This document shows, in pieces, positions 34,539 through 47,624 of a stretch of DNA of 64,000 nucleotides. The notes beneath the pieces are model-generated. The model was not told where the DNA came from, made no database searches, and was given only the letters and a program-made list of their open reading frames with translations. A program made the translations under genes and the position numbers. The stretch is from Amborella trichopoda (taxonomy: Eukaryota > Streptophyta > Magnoliopsida > Amborellales > Amborellaceae). Numbering within the stretch: position 1 is the first letter of the stretch; the number at the start of each line of letters is the position of its first letter. The stretch covers positions 6,627,506-6,691,505 of the forward strand of contig NW_006499751.1 of assembly GCF_000471905.2 (NCBI RefSeq), given 5' to 3'.

Positions 34539-34856
34539 ACCAAATACACTACCAAAGTTGCACTCTCTTTAAGGGCATCTGACATACATCCGTAGGTTCA
34601 TCTCAAACCTCTCAGGTTGCTGTAAACCCTTTACGTACCTGTTAAGAAAGATACCCCATTCATCTAGGATGAAACATATCAAGCAGCCCTTTATGACATC
34701 AAACATTATTTACTCAATCCTCTAGTGCTCTCTACATCGGTAGTGGGAAGACCTCTCATCCTGTATGTGACCGCTCTATATGAGTCACTCACGACAATGT
34801 TGGTACAAAATAATGATGAAAGGAAGGAAACTGCATTGTACTATTTCAGCCGCAGG
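34539..34856 (+). pseudogene. Fossil reverse transcriptase end and RNase H start of Y
   Basis: Plus-strand blocks resemble the reverse transcriptase thumb (YIRRFISNLSG type, near 34575-34620) and the Ty3/gypsy RNase H start VVGRPLILYVTALYESL with ALYYFSRR (34737-34856). It is the second visible part of Y. It is interrupted at 34857 by the E3 LTR. Confidence 0.8.
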
Positions 34857-36125
34857 TGTTGGAAGATATCCTTCATCATCATGGGTACGCGGTCAATAAA
34901 GCCTAACAAACAACGAAAATTTCAATAGTCGCAGAATAGCCCCAAAATTGGTCAAGATCTTCTTGAGGACTCCTAAAAGTATCTTGTCAAGTTTTGTCAC
35001 ATTCCGACATGTCTAAGGTAGTGCAGACAAAGAAATGATTTCGAAAGAATCAACCTCTAGCACCCTAAAACGGACCTTATAACTAGAACTATATCTTTCA
35101 TGTATCAAATTGCTATGGGACCACCGCTATTGGATCAATCACAGTTGAAAACCCCCAATGGTCAAATTTCAGCTTAAACGGACATTCTAAGAAGAAGTTA
35201 TAGGTGAAAGAGAAAATAGGAAGAGCCGCAAGCTATTCCTGTGCGGCCGCCCTGCAACTCAACTCCATTAAAGGAATAGTCATGAATAGTGACTTTTAAC
35301 ACTCATATCTCACTCGTCTCGAGTTGGATCGCACTCAAATTTTGTGAGCGTGTTCGTCTCGTCAAGATGAGCGTTTCGATATGTGTCACGTCTCATGATG
35401 ACGCTTGAGTGAGAAGAAAAGCTAGAAGTTGCTAATCAGTGAATAAAGTTGTAGGAAAATGAGCAGCTTCGCACCTCGCTCGAGTGGCCAAATCACGCCG
35501 CTCGCAAGCCTGATCGACGTGAAAATAGTTTCATTGCATGCGCAAGGTCTAGGGCTATCTTTAGTCCGAACCCTGTATATGATAAATGGACAGATTCTAC
35601 ACCCAAAGTCGATGAAGTGACTGCAAATTCTTGCACCAAAATTTCAGGTTCCTGCTAAAACTCCAAAGTTGCAAAATCCTCGTCCGGACACAAAATTGCG
35701 ATGCGTTTGTTTCCACCCCATCATGACGACATATTTTTGTGATTCAATGAATAAATCACAGAAAAACATTAAGGAACGAGCACACTATCGATCCGAAGTT
35801 TCAAGAATCATCCAAATTTCAAGACGCATGATCGTGCCCTAAAAGCACGATCCATGACTCAAAGATGGTATCAAATCGATCGCCATACCAGATCCTACAA
35901 GAAAACAATCATATTTCGATCAAACAAGCATCAAAACAACATCCATGAAAAATCACCCAAGTTCTAGGACAGCACAAATACTATTTTGGAATTTCACAAA
36001 TTGTTAAGAAGGGGCAAATTTATCATTTTGTATTTTATTTTCTAAATTCTTTTAATTTAGTTAAATCTTAATTTCTAGCAAATAGGTTTAATTTTGATCA
36101 ATCCACCCATATTTGGGCATAACTC

Positions 36126-36199
36126 TATATATACCATGTACTACCATTATACACAGAGAGGCTTGAACCCTTCGCCAAAGAGAGCTTTTGCTTAATAAA
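36126..36199 (+). promoter_or_regulatory. LTR promoter and polyadenylation signal (E3)
   Basis: TATATATA at 36126-36133 and AATAAA at 36194-36199 bracket the likely transcription start and R region. Confidence 0.75.
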
Positions 36200-36599
36200 A
36201 TTTCTCTTTCTTCTTCTTGATGGGTCATGTTGAGAGAGATAGAGGAAGGAGAGTGAAACTTTTGGATCGACACCCCTAGGCTCATGGTAAATCTTTCTCT
36301 CTCTTCTTTTCTATTATTTTCTTTTCCTCTTCTCTTTCTTCTTCTCTCTTCTTCTCTTTCTTCGTCTTCTTCTTCGTCTGAGCCTCTCTCAGAGGTCATG
36401 CACAGTAGTAGCAGTGTCATGCATGCCTCTTTCTTTTCTTTCTCTCCCTCCTACGGTTTCACAGTTCGCACATGGTGATGGCAACATCATGAGTGAGCTT
36501 CTTTCCCCTTATGTTTGTTCGTCTCTCTCTCTCGATGAGACCCATAGATGGCGCTGCTCATCGCCGTCCGTAGATGTGTCCTCGATGTCTCTATGAGGA

Positions 36600-36960
36600 G
36601 CACAGACAGCGAAACTTATTGCCACCCGCAGGGGTATCCCCTTGCTACTCGCCTATTGCAGACAGTGATGCCTATCGCCGCCCGCGAGGGGTCACGGTAA
36701 CACCTATCGCAGTCCGCGAGCTTCCTTTGCACTCCCAGTACCTATCTTCATCCGCAAGCTTCCTTCTCATGCCCGGTACCTATTACCATCTGCGAGCTTC
36801 CTTCGTGCGCTTGGTGCTTATCACCATCCACCAGCTTCCTTCACGCGCTCGGTGCCTATCACCGTCCGTAAGTCCCTTTCGTGCACTCGGTAGCCATCGT
36901 CATTTGTAGGTTTCTCTTGCCTCCCATGCTTATCGTCGTGTGCCTCAGAAAGTACTATCA
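36600..36960. repeat. Type B minisatellite (E3 LTR)
   Basis: Copies of CGCGAGCTTCCTTCGTGCGC then TCGGTGCCTATCACCGTC, with a period near 38-42 bp. This is the reverse complement of the array at 5960-6360. Confidence 0.75.
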
Positions 36961-37880
36961 TCACACGCTTTATAATTGGCTATCGATGCACACTTCACAA
37001 GAGGCTATAGCCACCCACGCAAGGGTGAGTTGCCTTCTCGTGTTGCTAATTACGATGCCCAATGCTTCCCATAGTTCACTGCTCACCCTCTAGCTGTGAG
37101 CAGTAGTGTCTAGCACCACCCAAGGGTCGTGATACTGCTACTCCACGGTTGTTGGTGGCAACGCCTAGTGCCATTGGGACCACATCTCTTCACCGCCTCA
37201 TGTCTTCTCTTCATCCTCTCCTCTTCTCACTTGACGGTATGGCTGTTGAGCAGTATTTCCGTCATGCTAGTCCTGAGTACCATGCCCATCTTGCTGCCAC
37301 ACCAAATTAGGACAGTCATATCGGCCTTGGTTTCGAGTAGTATTGTCGTCATGTTGGTCCTGAATACCATGCCCGTCTTGCTACCTCTCCGAGTCGGTCA
37401 CTGTCCGGCTATCATGCTAGTTTTGTCCCTTCATCAAGTTCTCTTCTCTTTTCGACCTTTATTCGAACCTTCCACTTCGTCACTCTAACTTCCCACATTC
37501 TTAGCCACACAAATGTGCATTGCCTTAAGACAAGGGTGGGTCCTTCGGCCCACTTGTCTTGCAAATTAACCATAGTAGTGTTGTGAAGAAATTAAGGAGA
37601 TTGCAGGTCAAGGGAGATGATTCCGAACCAGCTGCAGCAGCAGGGGGGCTTTCCGTCGTGATCTAAGAGGGCGCCTATGCGAGTTAGCTCGAATAAGTCA
37701 CGAACGTAGGTGAGGTTGGTCCCCACCTCACATCCTAAATTCCTCTCCCATTAGTTGGACACCTGCCCTTGTTATGTGAATGAGGTTCCTGAGAGAGCGA
37801 TCTCGGGTCTTCCAAACCTGAGTCACGTGTCACCTGATCACCTCGATATGGGGAGGGTAGATTGAGGCACATAACCAGCT

Positions 37881-37898
37881 TGGTGACTCCACTAGGGA
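37881..37898 (+). promoter_or_regulatory. Primer-binding site of E3
   Basis: TGGTGACTCCACTAGGGA, three bases after the LTR end. Confidence 0.85.
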
Positions 37899-39469
37899 CT
37901 TATTACCCCTTCGTTCGTTCGTATCGCCTTTTACTTTTTGCACTATATTCTATGGCATCTGAGTTATTCAACCTGTTTGTCTGAATTGGGGATTTTCTTA
38001 TCCCCACACTTGTGACCATCCCAGGGAAGCGAAGTTCTCAAGCTTCCTTCCCTACTCGCCTTCTGAGTTAGGATCCACAGTCCGGCTCCTAGGTTCTTTC
38101 CTGGTTTGGTGCGAGAAGGGACTTAAAGGTCCCTGACTCCCCGCTTCCTCGCCTTGGTGGACCTTCACCAAGAACTCTTGCATTGGTAGCACATCTGCTA
38201 CTACACACAACATTCACCTTGCTACTGGCAAGTCCCTTGCCGGTCATATTGCAGGGGTCCTTTGGAAGGCTGCCTTGACAGCTTTCACGAGAGGCGAACA
38301 GGTTTCCATCTCTCTTGAGGGTCGTCGTAAGGCAACTCCCCATACTCCTTCACCACTTTGAACCTTTATACCTAAAGGCTCGACACAACTGGGCCGAGAC
38401 CCTACAAACTCCACCTCTCGCACACACCTAAAGGTTCGTGGTCCAACCACATGAGATACAACTCGGGGCAACTTTCATGCTGCCTTGAGCTCGCGTCCAG
38501 GGCTGGCCTTCTCAGGCCAAATCCCGCACATGTCATACATTTGCATCCCACAGGTCGGGGCAGCACCAGTTCTACGTCAGCTCGAGCACACGAGGGGTGA
38601 CCTCTCTATCCTCCCTCTCAGCACACACAGCTTCACCTTGTGAGAGATAAGATCTCTCCTTGTCCCTCACAAACACAAGCACGTGGGTCTCAGCCTCCTA
38701 AGGTCGAACCAGTTGAACGAGCCTGAGCTGACCCCCAAGTCACCGAGACGGCTAACCCTAAAGGTGCAAATGCACCAACTTTGCAAGTTCCTCCCTTATC
38801 CCAACTCAGGCGGAGTAATGAACCAGCTGCTTCTTTTATCGCTCTATCTTCACCAGGCAAGCACATAAAGACCTCGTACTAAAAGGTTTTCTCTAAGAAT
38901 ACAATCTTGAGTCTGCCACCTCAAGTCAGGCACGTACTCGGACCCCACAAGGGAATTCAGGGCAACGATCTGATGTCAGACAGAGGCCTCCAGCCTCAAA
39001 GGCAGAACCCCAGGTTGCCTTCTATCCTTAGGCCCCTCTCTCTGCTCCAAATAATAGACACAACCCTCGCATGCTTAAGAAAAGCAGGGCAATCTAACTC
39101 TCAGGCCATATTCTGGGGTGGAGTCCATAGCAGCCTCAAGATTAAACAGAAGTGAGGCTTGCAGATCCTGACTAGAGAAGCCTCTAAGGCAGTTGAGGTC
39201 ACCACCCTTGGTGACCTCGTGCCTCATAATCCCTTTTTCCCTCTTCAGATTCAGAACTTGAGCAGGTCCAAGAATATTGCTCGGTGATCACTGCCCAGAA
39301 GCCACGGTCCCAAGACCGTCAAGAACCAGCCCTCACAAGGTCGGCATACAAGCTCGAGTCCAGTCGGGGCATGCTGAACCCCTGCAGACCAATTTGCCTC
39401 GTATGACTCACCAACCCCGGCAGTCCACTACTCAACCTGGCTCTGACCTTCCAAAAGAAACGATTAGTG
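37899..39469 (+). other. Leader between primer-binding site and gag (E3)
   Basis: About 1.57 kb, matching the leaders of E1, E4 and E6. Shared parts are a CTGTTTGTCTGAATTGGGG block, a GAGAAGGGACTTAAAGGTCC block near 38110 and a GGCAAGTCCCTTGCCGG block. Only short open frames are visible. No domain was recognised. Confidence 0.5.
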
Positions 39470-40326
39470 TCATGGTGATCAACGAGCTGGACAATGCCCA
39501 AGAAGAGCAGATGAACTGGTTCGAGGCAATGATGTAGTCCATCCTCGAAACGATTGAACACCTAGAAGCCTCTAGGTCCCTTCTTCTCACCATGAGATCG
39601 ATTCCCAGTCTGGTGAAGATATAGTTCCTAGGCAAACTCCCCCACCGGTCTCCCAGGACTACTCGACTTCCCCCACAGTCTCTCAAGTTGATATCAATGC
39701 CATGATGACCCACAATCCGGGGCATACAAGAGGCACCGCTCTATCAAAAGACTTACCCTTCATATATCGATCAGGTGCCGTTTGCCCCAAACTAAAAAAA
39801 AGGGAAGCTCCCCCTGTTCAACGGTACTACATCCCCTCACCAGCATACTGCTCACTTCCAAGCGGTGTGTTGAGAAACGATAACTGATGGGCGACTCCTC
39901 CTTTGTCAGTTCGTCGAGAGTCTCGAACGGCCAGCCTTCCAGTGGTATGCTCCGCTGCCTTCCAGTGGTATGCTCGACTGCCTTCCAATGGTATGCTCAG
40001 TTGCCTTCCAGTGGTATGCTCGGCTGCCTTCTAGTGGTATGCTCGGCTGCTTCCAAAAACGGTGCACAAGTGACAAGAAATGGAGCAGTTGTTTTATCAA
40101 TGCTTCTACGAAGTCTAGAGAAACATTGAGACCATTGAGCTCCTCACTCTGACTCAAGACCTTGGTGAGTTGGTTGACAAGTTCATCACCCGATGGAGAG
40201 AGGTGGCAACCTTTCATGCCCATCCCATGATCGAAAAAGAAACAATTCAGACCTGTATATGAAATATGTTGCCCGAGATCGCCCTGCATGTTGAGGCCTC
40301 CAATCCACCCTCATGACAGAGCTCAT
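39470..40326 (+). pseudogene. Fossil gag region of E3
   Basis: It starts at the MVINELDNAQEEQMNWF block and later shows the capsid-like core. A 19-22 bp TTCCAGTGGTATGCTCGGCT unit (the FQWYA coding stretch) is tandemly repeated about five times at 39935-40055, a local expansion not seen in the other copies. The sequence ends at the E5 LTR. It is broken by several changes. Confidence 0.75.
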
Positions 40327-41660
40327 TAGTTAGGTGCCTCGATCTCACCTTCCAGATCTAGAAGATTTAGCAGAACGTATCTCGGGTCTTTAGTAAACCC
40401 AGGACTTGAGATTGCTCTCTTGGAACCTTGCTCAGAAGCAAGGGCATGTATATCAACTGATGAGAGATGAAGGTGGGTTCGGGACTTACTCGGGCTGACT
40501 CGCGTGGGCTCCCTCTTAGATCACGAAAAAACCCCCCCAGTTGTATTAACTAGTTCGGAATCACCTCCTTTGACCTGCAATCTTCTTGTTTTCTGTTAAC
40601 ACTTCTATGATTAATTTGCAAGACCATTGGGTCAAAGGGACCCACCCTTGTCTTAGGGCAATGCACGATCATATGAGAAAATTATGAAGTGCAAGGTTCA
40701 ATTTGAGATAAAAAAGAGAGGAGAACTCGATGGAGGGGCGAGACTAGCATGACGACTAGAAAGTTACCGACTCGGAGTGGTAGCAAGACGGGCATAGTTC
40801 ACATGCTAGCACGACGGCAATACCACTCGAAACTGAGGTCGATATGGTGGTGCTAGGCTTAGTATCCAATCAGTCAAATGAGAAGAGAAAAGAATGAAGA
40901 GAAGAGAGCGAGACAGCAGAGGGAGGAAGAACCGAGATGGCAGAGAGCATCGCCGTTAGCAACGCGAGGAGGCAACACGTCCCTTGCGGATGGCGATAAC
41001 TCCTGACTTGGCACATGGTGATTACCTCTCATAGGTCGCGTGGCAATTATCTCTCATGGGGCATGCAACGATGGGTGTAGAGAGGCGTGAAGGAGCCTAC
41101 GCACAGCGACAAGTATTGTCGCAACTCTTTATGAACGGTGATGGACGTCGCTGCCTACAATAGTCACACGACAAGGTGGAGCCCTCACGAATAATAATAG
41201 GCTTCGCTACCTGTGTTCCTCATTAAGACACTGAGGATAGGTCTGCGGACATCGATGCACAACGCCGTCTGTAGGCCTCACTAGAGAGAGAGAGAATGAA
41301 AAGAGAAAGTGGCTCGCGCATGGCGCTACTATCGCCATGCACGAACAGTGAGACTACCAGAGTGGCATGCATGACATTGCCACTATCGTGCATGACCTCT
41401 AAGGAGAGCTCAGATGGGGAAGAAGAATAAGAAAGAGAAGAAGAGAGAGAAGAAAAGAAAAAGAAGAGAGAGAAGTTCTACCTTGAGCCTAGAGGTACAG
41501 TCCAAAAGTTTCTCTCACCTTACTCTCTCTCTCCAAATGTGACCCAACGATGTGAAGAAAGAGAAACTATATTCAGTAAAAACTCTCTCTTTTGCAAGGA
41601 GTTGGATCTCTATGTACAATGATAATATGTGGTATATATAAAATTTACCCCAAACATGGG
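40327..41660 (-). mobile_element. E5: LTR, first part (subfamily B), nested in E3 gag
   Basis: It starts TAGTTAGGTGCCTCGATCTC at 40327 inside E3 gag and holds U5, a decayed type B minisatellite (about 40960-41230), a purine-rich stretch and the promoter zone. It is interrupted at 41661 by E4 and resumes at 56636. ACTTAC at 40484-40489 is the shared U5 motif. Confidence 0.85.
41656..41660. repeat. Target-site duplication of E4, left copy
   Basis: ATGGG directly before the E4 LTR; an identical ATGGG follows the other end at 56631-56635. Confidence 0.9.
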
Positions 41661-44600
41661 TGGTTAGGTGCTTTGATCTCGCCCTCTAAATCCTTTGAGG
41701 ATCGGACAACATGTGTTTGGGGTTTTGTGAAAAGACCACGGACATTTTTGAGATCGCTCTCTCGAGAACCTCGTTAGAGATCGAGGGCAGGTGTCACCAT
41801 CCAGTAAGAGAGGAATTTAAGGTGGGTTCGGGACTTACTCGGGCTGGCTCGTGTGGTCGCCCTCTTAGATCACGAAGAAAGCCCCCCAATAATAAAACCG
41901 GTTCTGAATCACCTCCCTTGGCTTGTATTCTTCGGTTTTATGCAATCACACACATATGGAAAAGGTTATAAGACAGGTGAGTCAAACCTCACCCTTTTCC
42001 TCTTTGATGAACGTACACAAGCATGCGCATTCAAAAAGAAGAAGAGAAAATTTGACTGAGTAGGAGGATCAGAGCGGTGACTAAGCTGGTGAATAATTGG
42101 CCTGACGTTGTAGAAAAACAGGCTCAGTAACTAAGACCGGCTCATAGGATTACTACTAGATGTAATTACCAGTACCAACTAGTTAGGCACAATGGTTAGT
42201 CTGTTGTGGCAATAAAGCGGGCCAAGTAATCATGGCACAACAGCATTACAACTATATGCGAGGACTACCATGAGAGGTTAACCTCAATCCCTCTTAGTCG
42301 AATGAAGGAATAACAGAATGATGATTATGAGGAAAGAATAAGAAATGAAATAAGAGAGGAAAGGAACAAAAGGAAGGAGGGAGAAGAAAGGAAGAGAAGA
42401 GTATGAAAGGCAAGAGAATAAAAGAGAGAGAGGGAAGGAAGACACAGTCGATGCTAGGCATTACTGACTGTGTTAGAAGGAAGAGAGAGAAAATGCAGTC
42501 GATCTTAGGCTTCACCGACTGTGTTATACAGAGGAGAAGAGAGAGAAGACGTAGTTCATGCTAGGACACGTCGACTGTGCCAGAAGAAGAGAGAGAAAAC
42601 ATAGCCAGTGCTAGGCTTCACCGATTGTGTCAGAAAAAGAGAGAGAAGATGCAGTCGATGTTAGGCTTTGCCGACTGTGCCAAAAGAGAAGAATGCAGAG
42701 ACCTAGTCGGCACTAAGCTTGTGCCGATTGTGATGGAAGAGAAGCAAGAGAGAGTGATCGATCCGACGTTAGGCTTCATTGACTGTGACAAAGGAGAAGA
42801 AAGGAGAAACCCAACTAGTGCTAGGCTTGCGTCAGTTGCGATGGAAGAAAAGGAAGAGTGGAAAATCGAACCGACGCTAGGCTATGGTGACTGTTATAGA
42901 AGAGAGAGAGAGAAATCCAGCCGACATCAGGCTTCACCGACTGCAATAGAAGAGAAGAAGAGAAAGAAATCCAGCTGGCGCTAGGCTTTGCCGACTGTAA
43001 AACAAGAGAAGGAGATAAAGAAATATAGCCAACGATAGGCATCACCAACTGCAACAGAAGAGGAGAGAGAGAAATCCAGCTGGTGCTACGCTTCATCAAC
43101 TGCAACAGAAAAGAAGGAGAGAGAGAAATCCAAATCGGTGCTATGCTTCACTGACTGCATTAGACGTAGAATGGAGGGAGATAGAGATGAGAAGAAGATA
43201 GAGAAAGAGATAAAGAAGAGAAGAAGAGAGAGAAAGAGACAGACAAGAAAGAGGGGAGAGAAAGAGATAGAGATAAGAAAGAGGGGAGGAGAGAGAAAGA
43301 GATAGAGATGAGAAGAAGAGAAATAGAGATAGATATGAGAAAGAGGGGAGGAGAGAGCAAGAGATTGAGATAAGAAGAAAAGAGACAAAGAGATAGATAT
43401 GAGAAAGAGGGGAGGAGAGAGAGAGTTCCCTGCCTGAAAGGTATCAACTCTTTTCTTCTCTCTACTTTCTCTCTCTCTCTAGGACGTACCCACAAGGGTA
43501 AGCAAAATTCAAAATTTTATTGATTGATCCAAGAAGAATGAATCCGTCCTTTATATAGTGAGGTGTTGCTTGTTTATATAGAATTGGGCTAAAATATGGG
43601 TGTACGCCAAAAAACTATATATAATTGAAGATAATTGCATTTTAATTGAATTTAAATAAATTCTAAAAATGGTTGCAAAAGGATTGTTTTGCCCCTGCTT
43701 AATAATGTGTGGAAAAGTCCCTGCTGCTGCTTGAGAACTTGCGTGATCTTCTGTGGCTGACCCGAGGTAGTTATGATGCTCATTTGGTTGAAAGATTATT
43801 GTTTTCTTGTAGGGATCGGTATGACGACCATTTTGATACCAACTTCGAGCCATGAATCATGTTCTTGAGCCATGATCATGAGACTTGAATTTTAGATGAA
43901 TCTTGAAAAATTCAGATCGATTGTGTGCTCATTCCTAGATGTTTCTTCATGATTTCTTCATTAAATCACACTGAGCTTGCCATCCGGATCACGTTACAAC
44001 AAAGGTAGCTTGATTTTTTGTCCGAATGAAGATTTTGTCATCTTGAATTTTTTATCGGAATCTTGAAATCCGACGACCGAAATTTACAGCAGCTTTGATG
44101 CCTACGTGCATGAAATCCAACAGTTAATTGTATGCAAATTTCGAAGCAGTGATAGCCTCGGACCTCATACACATAATGCAATTGGTTTCGTGCCGATCGG
44201 GTATGCAAGCGTCGTGATCTAGCTTCATGAACGAGGCATGTTGCTGCTGAATTTTTGACAACTTTGTTCACGGATCAGCGATTTTCATTTAGTTTTTCTC
44301 TCTGCACAGGCGTCGTCACGGGGTGTACCACATATCAAATTGCTTTTCATGATGTGAAGAACATGCTCACCAAATTTGGGAGCGATTCAACTTGGAATGA
44401 GTGAGTTGTAGGCCCTAAAAATGACTTCTTGTGACTGTAAAAACAACCACCTTTAATGGTGTATTGATGCAGTGAGACCACACGGGAATAGTGTGCGGCC
44501 TATCCCTTTTCGGTAATTCATCCATAACTTTGTCTTGAAGTGCCCAATTAAGTCGAAACTTGACCCATAGGGGTTTCCAACTATGTCAGATCTAATGGAG

Positions 44601-44879
44601 GTTGTCTCAACACAGTTTGACGTACCATAAGTATGGATATAGTTACAGAGTCCATTTCATGGTGCTAGAGACCGATTTTACTAAAATTGTTTCTTTGTGT
44701 TCATTGCCCTACACATGTCTGATCGTGATGAAACTTTGAAGGTGATATTTTGAAGTGCTGATGAAGATCTTGACCAATTTTGGGGCCACTCTGAAACTAT
44801 TAGGAATTTCCACTGTTTTATAGGCTTTATTGACGTACTTCCTAACAGGGACCAAAGTGTTGAAAAATACCTTCAAATA
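41661..44879 (-). repeat. 3' LTR of E4 (subfamily A, about 3.22 kb)
   Basis: It runs from TGGTTAGGTGCTTTG to CTTCAAATA. A hairpin array lies at 42440-43160, a purine-rich tract at 43155-43430, AATAAA (minus) at 43516-43521, the TATA box at 43573-43580 and the U5 ACTTAC at 41833-41838. GCTTGCCCCGCCG at 44880 is the polypurine-tract side (GGGGC on the minus strand). Confidence 0.85.
42440..43160. repeat. Hairpin minisatellite type A (E4 3' LTR)
   Basis: About thirteen units of 45-60 bp with stems such as CAGTCGGTG or CAGTCGATC and loops TTAGGCTT or CTAGGCTT, separated by GAAGAGAGAGAAA-type spacers. Units later in the array change to CCAGCCGACAT...CACCGACTG and CCAGCTGGCG...CCGACTG, with weaker pairing. 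Confidence 0.85.
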
Positions 44880-45999
44880 GCTTGCCCCGCCGATTGTTGT
44901 GCTTTAAGAGAAGCGAGAAGGACAATCAATTGAAAATTTTCCTTTGGATTTTACTTTTTTTCTTCCTAGCCACTGGACCTCGTGAACATCAAGGAGATTC
45001 ACGTAACGGTGTAACTAGGATGCTCAGACGTAGTGATGCATTGTTCGCAGGTCCATCCGTGGAGTCTTTAGGGGGAGAAGAGTCTTTTTTAGGGATATTG
45101 TTGAATTCCACACCCTCGTGCGGACTGTTTGTGATTTTAAAGCTGAGGATTTTGTACGGACCTCATCAATCAGAATCAGGCCCATCTGGCAATTGAGTGC
45201 CATGTTGACGGGCTTTGTTCTCATTTGGTCTGGGGTCGTTTATTTGCTTTTTGTCGGCTCTATTTTCTGCTACACCAGGTTAGCTTTTGACGATCAGAGT
45301 ACCACTATAGGTCTCGTCTACCAGGTTCGGGGGCAGTTTTATTTGCTGATCCTGAAGGTCTGGGCCTACAGGCTAGGCGAGCTGAAGTCTTTGGCAGGTT
45401 TTGCCTTGGATTTGTCAATTTCTTGCCCTTGTAGTGCGTTTTTCTAGAGTGTTTTTGTGACCTCGTGGGAATAATGTTCTTCCTCATGAGACTTGTCTTG
45501 CCGACTTAGCGAGTCTTTTGTCTTTCGAGTCCTTTTGCAACTGGACTCAAGCTGTCGGAATCTTTTCCTTAAAGCTCGTATTTTTGGAATCTTGACATAG
45601 TGTTACTAGGGATTTTCTTTTTTTTTCTGAGTGAGGGCTGAAGCCACCTATTGAGGCATGTGCTGCATCAACCTGGTTATTGGTCCAAGCGCCCTTTGTG
45701 CATTCTCGCTTGAACTTGGGAAGTGGTGTCGTAGAGACGATTTTCACTAACTTCTTTTTATTTTGGGGCTCTTTTACCCATGACCTTTTGGCCATGTCCA
45801 CGTTTTTCATCTATTTCTTACTCACGATGCCCTTTCAGGTTTTCATCATGCTTGGTTTTTATTCATAGAACTCTTTTACTCATGGTTTTGTGACCATGTA
45901 TGTCTGTCATTTTTACTCATAGCGTTCCCTTGATAAAGTATACACCATGCCCGTTATTTCATCATTTTTTGTTTTTTGTTTTTGCGAAGGCGTGTTTAA

Positions 46000-47215
46000 A
46001 GTCATGCCTTCGGGACCTGTGCGAAATAGTTTAACGTCATGCGGCCAAGATGTGCACTATGGTTTAAGGTCCAACAGCTGGATCGTGATGGTGATAAATG
46101 ACAGTCTTTGGAGATCCATGGAGTGAGTATGATGGTGGTTTGACTCACTTAAGGAAATGTCATTAGGCTACCAATGAAAGATGGATGATGTATGAAATAT
46201 GAGTAGACAATGGTGACCCACTAACTTACAATGACTATGGATGGCGGGATGGTTCGCAGTTTTGTGAGCGCTGGTGCGACTCACTAGGGAATGAGGTATG
46301 GTGATGAAGTGAATGGACACACTGGGGAGCTAATGAACGTGGCATGCGCACACTAACATGTAGGTTAGGGAAGGCGTGCGTGAAAGTATACGTAAAGGCA
46401 TTTGCACATATGTTTGGGCAGTTTTAAAGGTCATACCTTCGAAACCTGTGCAAAATAGTTTATCATCATGCAGCCAGGACGTGCACTATGATTTAAGGTC
46501 ATGCAACTAGACCATGGTTATACAGTTTAAAGTCATACAACTAGGACCATGCAGTTTAAGGTCGTGAAAATAGACCTCTGCTATAGTTTAAGGTCATATA
46601 GTTTGGACCATGGTGCTAAGACCTTTAACGTCATGCGGCTAGGACATGTACTATGGTTTAAGGTCATACAGCTAGACCGTGGTTATGCAGTTTAAAGTCA
46701 TATAACTAGGATCATGTAGTTTAAGGTCGTGCAACTAGACCTCCGCTATAGTTTTAGGTCATATAGTTGGGACCATGAAGTTTTAACTGAGGCTGTGTAG
46801 TTTAGAGTCGTGTAGAACGGACCGAGGCTGTGTAGTTTAGGGTGTTGTAGGGAGGACTTAGGCTATGCAGTTTATAGTCATACAACATGTACTGAAGCTA
46901 TGCAGTTTAGGGTTGTGCAGTACGGATCGAGGCTGTGCAGTTTAGGGACATGCAGTTCGGACTTAGGCTCTGCAATTTAGGGTTGTGCAGCACGGACCGA
47001 GTACAGTTTAGGGTCGTGTAGCACGGCCCGAGCCTGTCCAGTTTGGGGTCATGCAGCACAGACCGAGGCTATTCAGTTTAGGGTCGTGCAGCATGGATCG
47101 AGGCTGTGTAGTTTAGGGTGGTGCATAATGGACCAAGGCTGTGCAGTTTAAGGTCATGCAGCACGAACAGAGGCTGTGCAGTTTAGGGTCATGCAGCACG
47201 GACCGAGGTGGGTCG
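46000..47215. repeat. 35-bp array with GTGCAGCAC palindrome (E4)
   Basis: From about 46780 the unit is regular at about 35 bp: CTGTGCAGTTTAGGGTCATG then CAGCACGGACCGAGG. GTGCAGCAC (for example 46985-46993) is palindromic. The left part is a looser form with GTTTAAGGTCATACAGCTAGACC, like that in E2. Confidence 0.85.
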
Positions 47216-47624
47216 CCATGTAGGTGGAGCGCCATGGGGAATAGATCTGTTGATGGAAGTCCGACTCCCTGGGGATAAAATGGTTAAGACCATTCACAAA
47301 CTGAGGGCTCAAATGGAAATTGTGACCTAATGAAGAATGATCAATAGAAGCTTATGATAGGTAACCTGACTCCCTAGGGATAAGATTTCTTAATGTGAAA
47401 CAGACCCACCAGGAATTGAAGGGGTAAGAATTAACTCCACCAAGGATAATGGGCTGCAACATGGGTGTGACTTCTATGGGGATGAGGGATAATGGCCTAC
47501 TCCTGACTCCATTGGGGATGAAAGGTCACGGCTTGGGTGCAACGGCCTAGGTACTACTCCACTGGGGATGACAGGACACACAAGGCTTCAGCTAAAAACA
47601 GTCGACAATAAACCGCTTAAAATA

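Larger units (their letters stand above)
34857..37877 (+). repeat. 5' LTR of E3 (subfamily B, about 3.02 kb)
   Basis: It runs from TGTTGGAAGATATC to ATAACCA. U3 is 34857-36125, TATATATA is at 36126-36133 and AATAAA at 36194-36199, and U5 follows with a CT-rich stretch and the type B minisatellite (36600-36960). It is the near reverse complement of the E1 LTR. In U5 the GTAAGT seen in other copies reads ATAAGT. Confidence 0.85.
34857..40326 (+). mobile_element. E3: Tat/Ogre-like element, first visible part, nested in Y
   Basis: In order on the plus strand: 5' LTR (34857-37877), primer-binding site (37881-37898), leader (37899-39469) and gag (39470-40326). The E5 LTR then interrupts gag at 40327. 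The rest lies beyond the window or is lost. It sits in the RNase H part of Y; GCAGG precedes the LTR as the likely target copy. It is broken. Confidence 0.85.
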
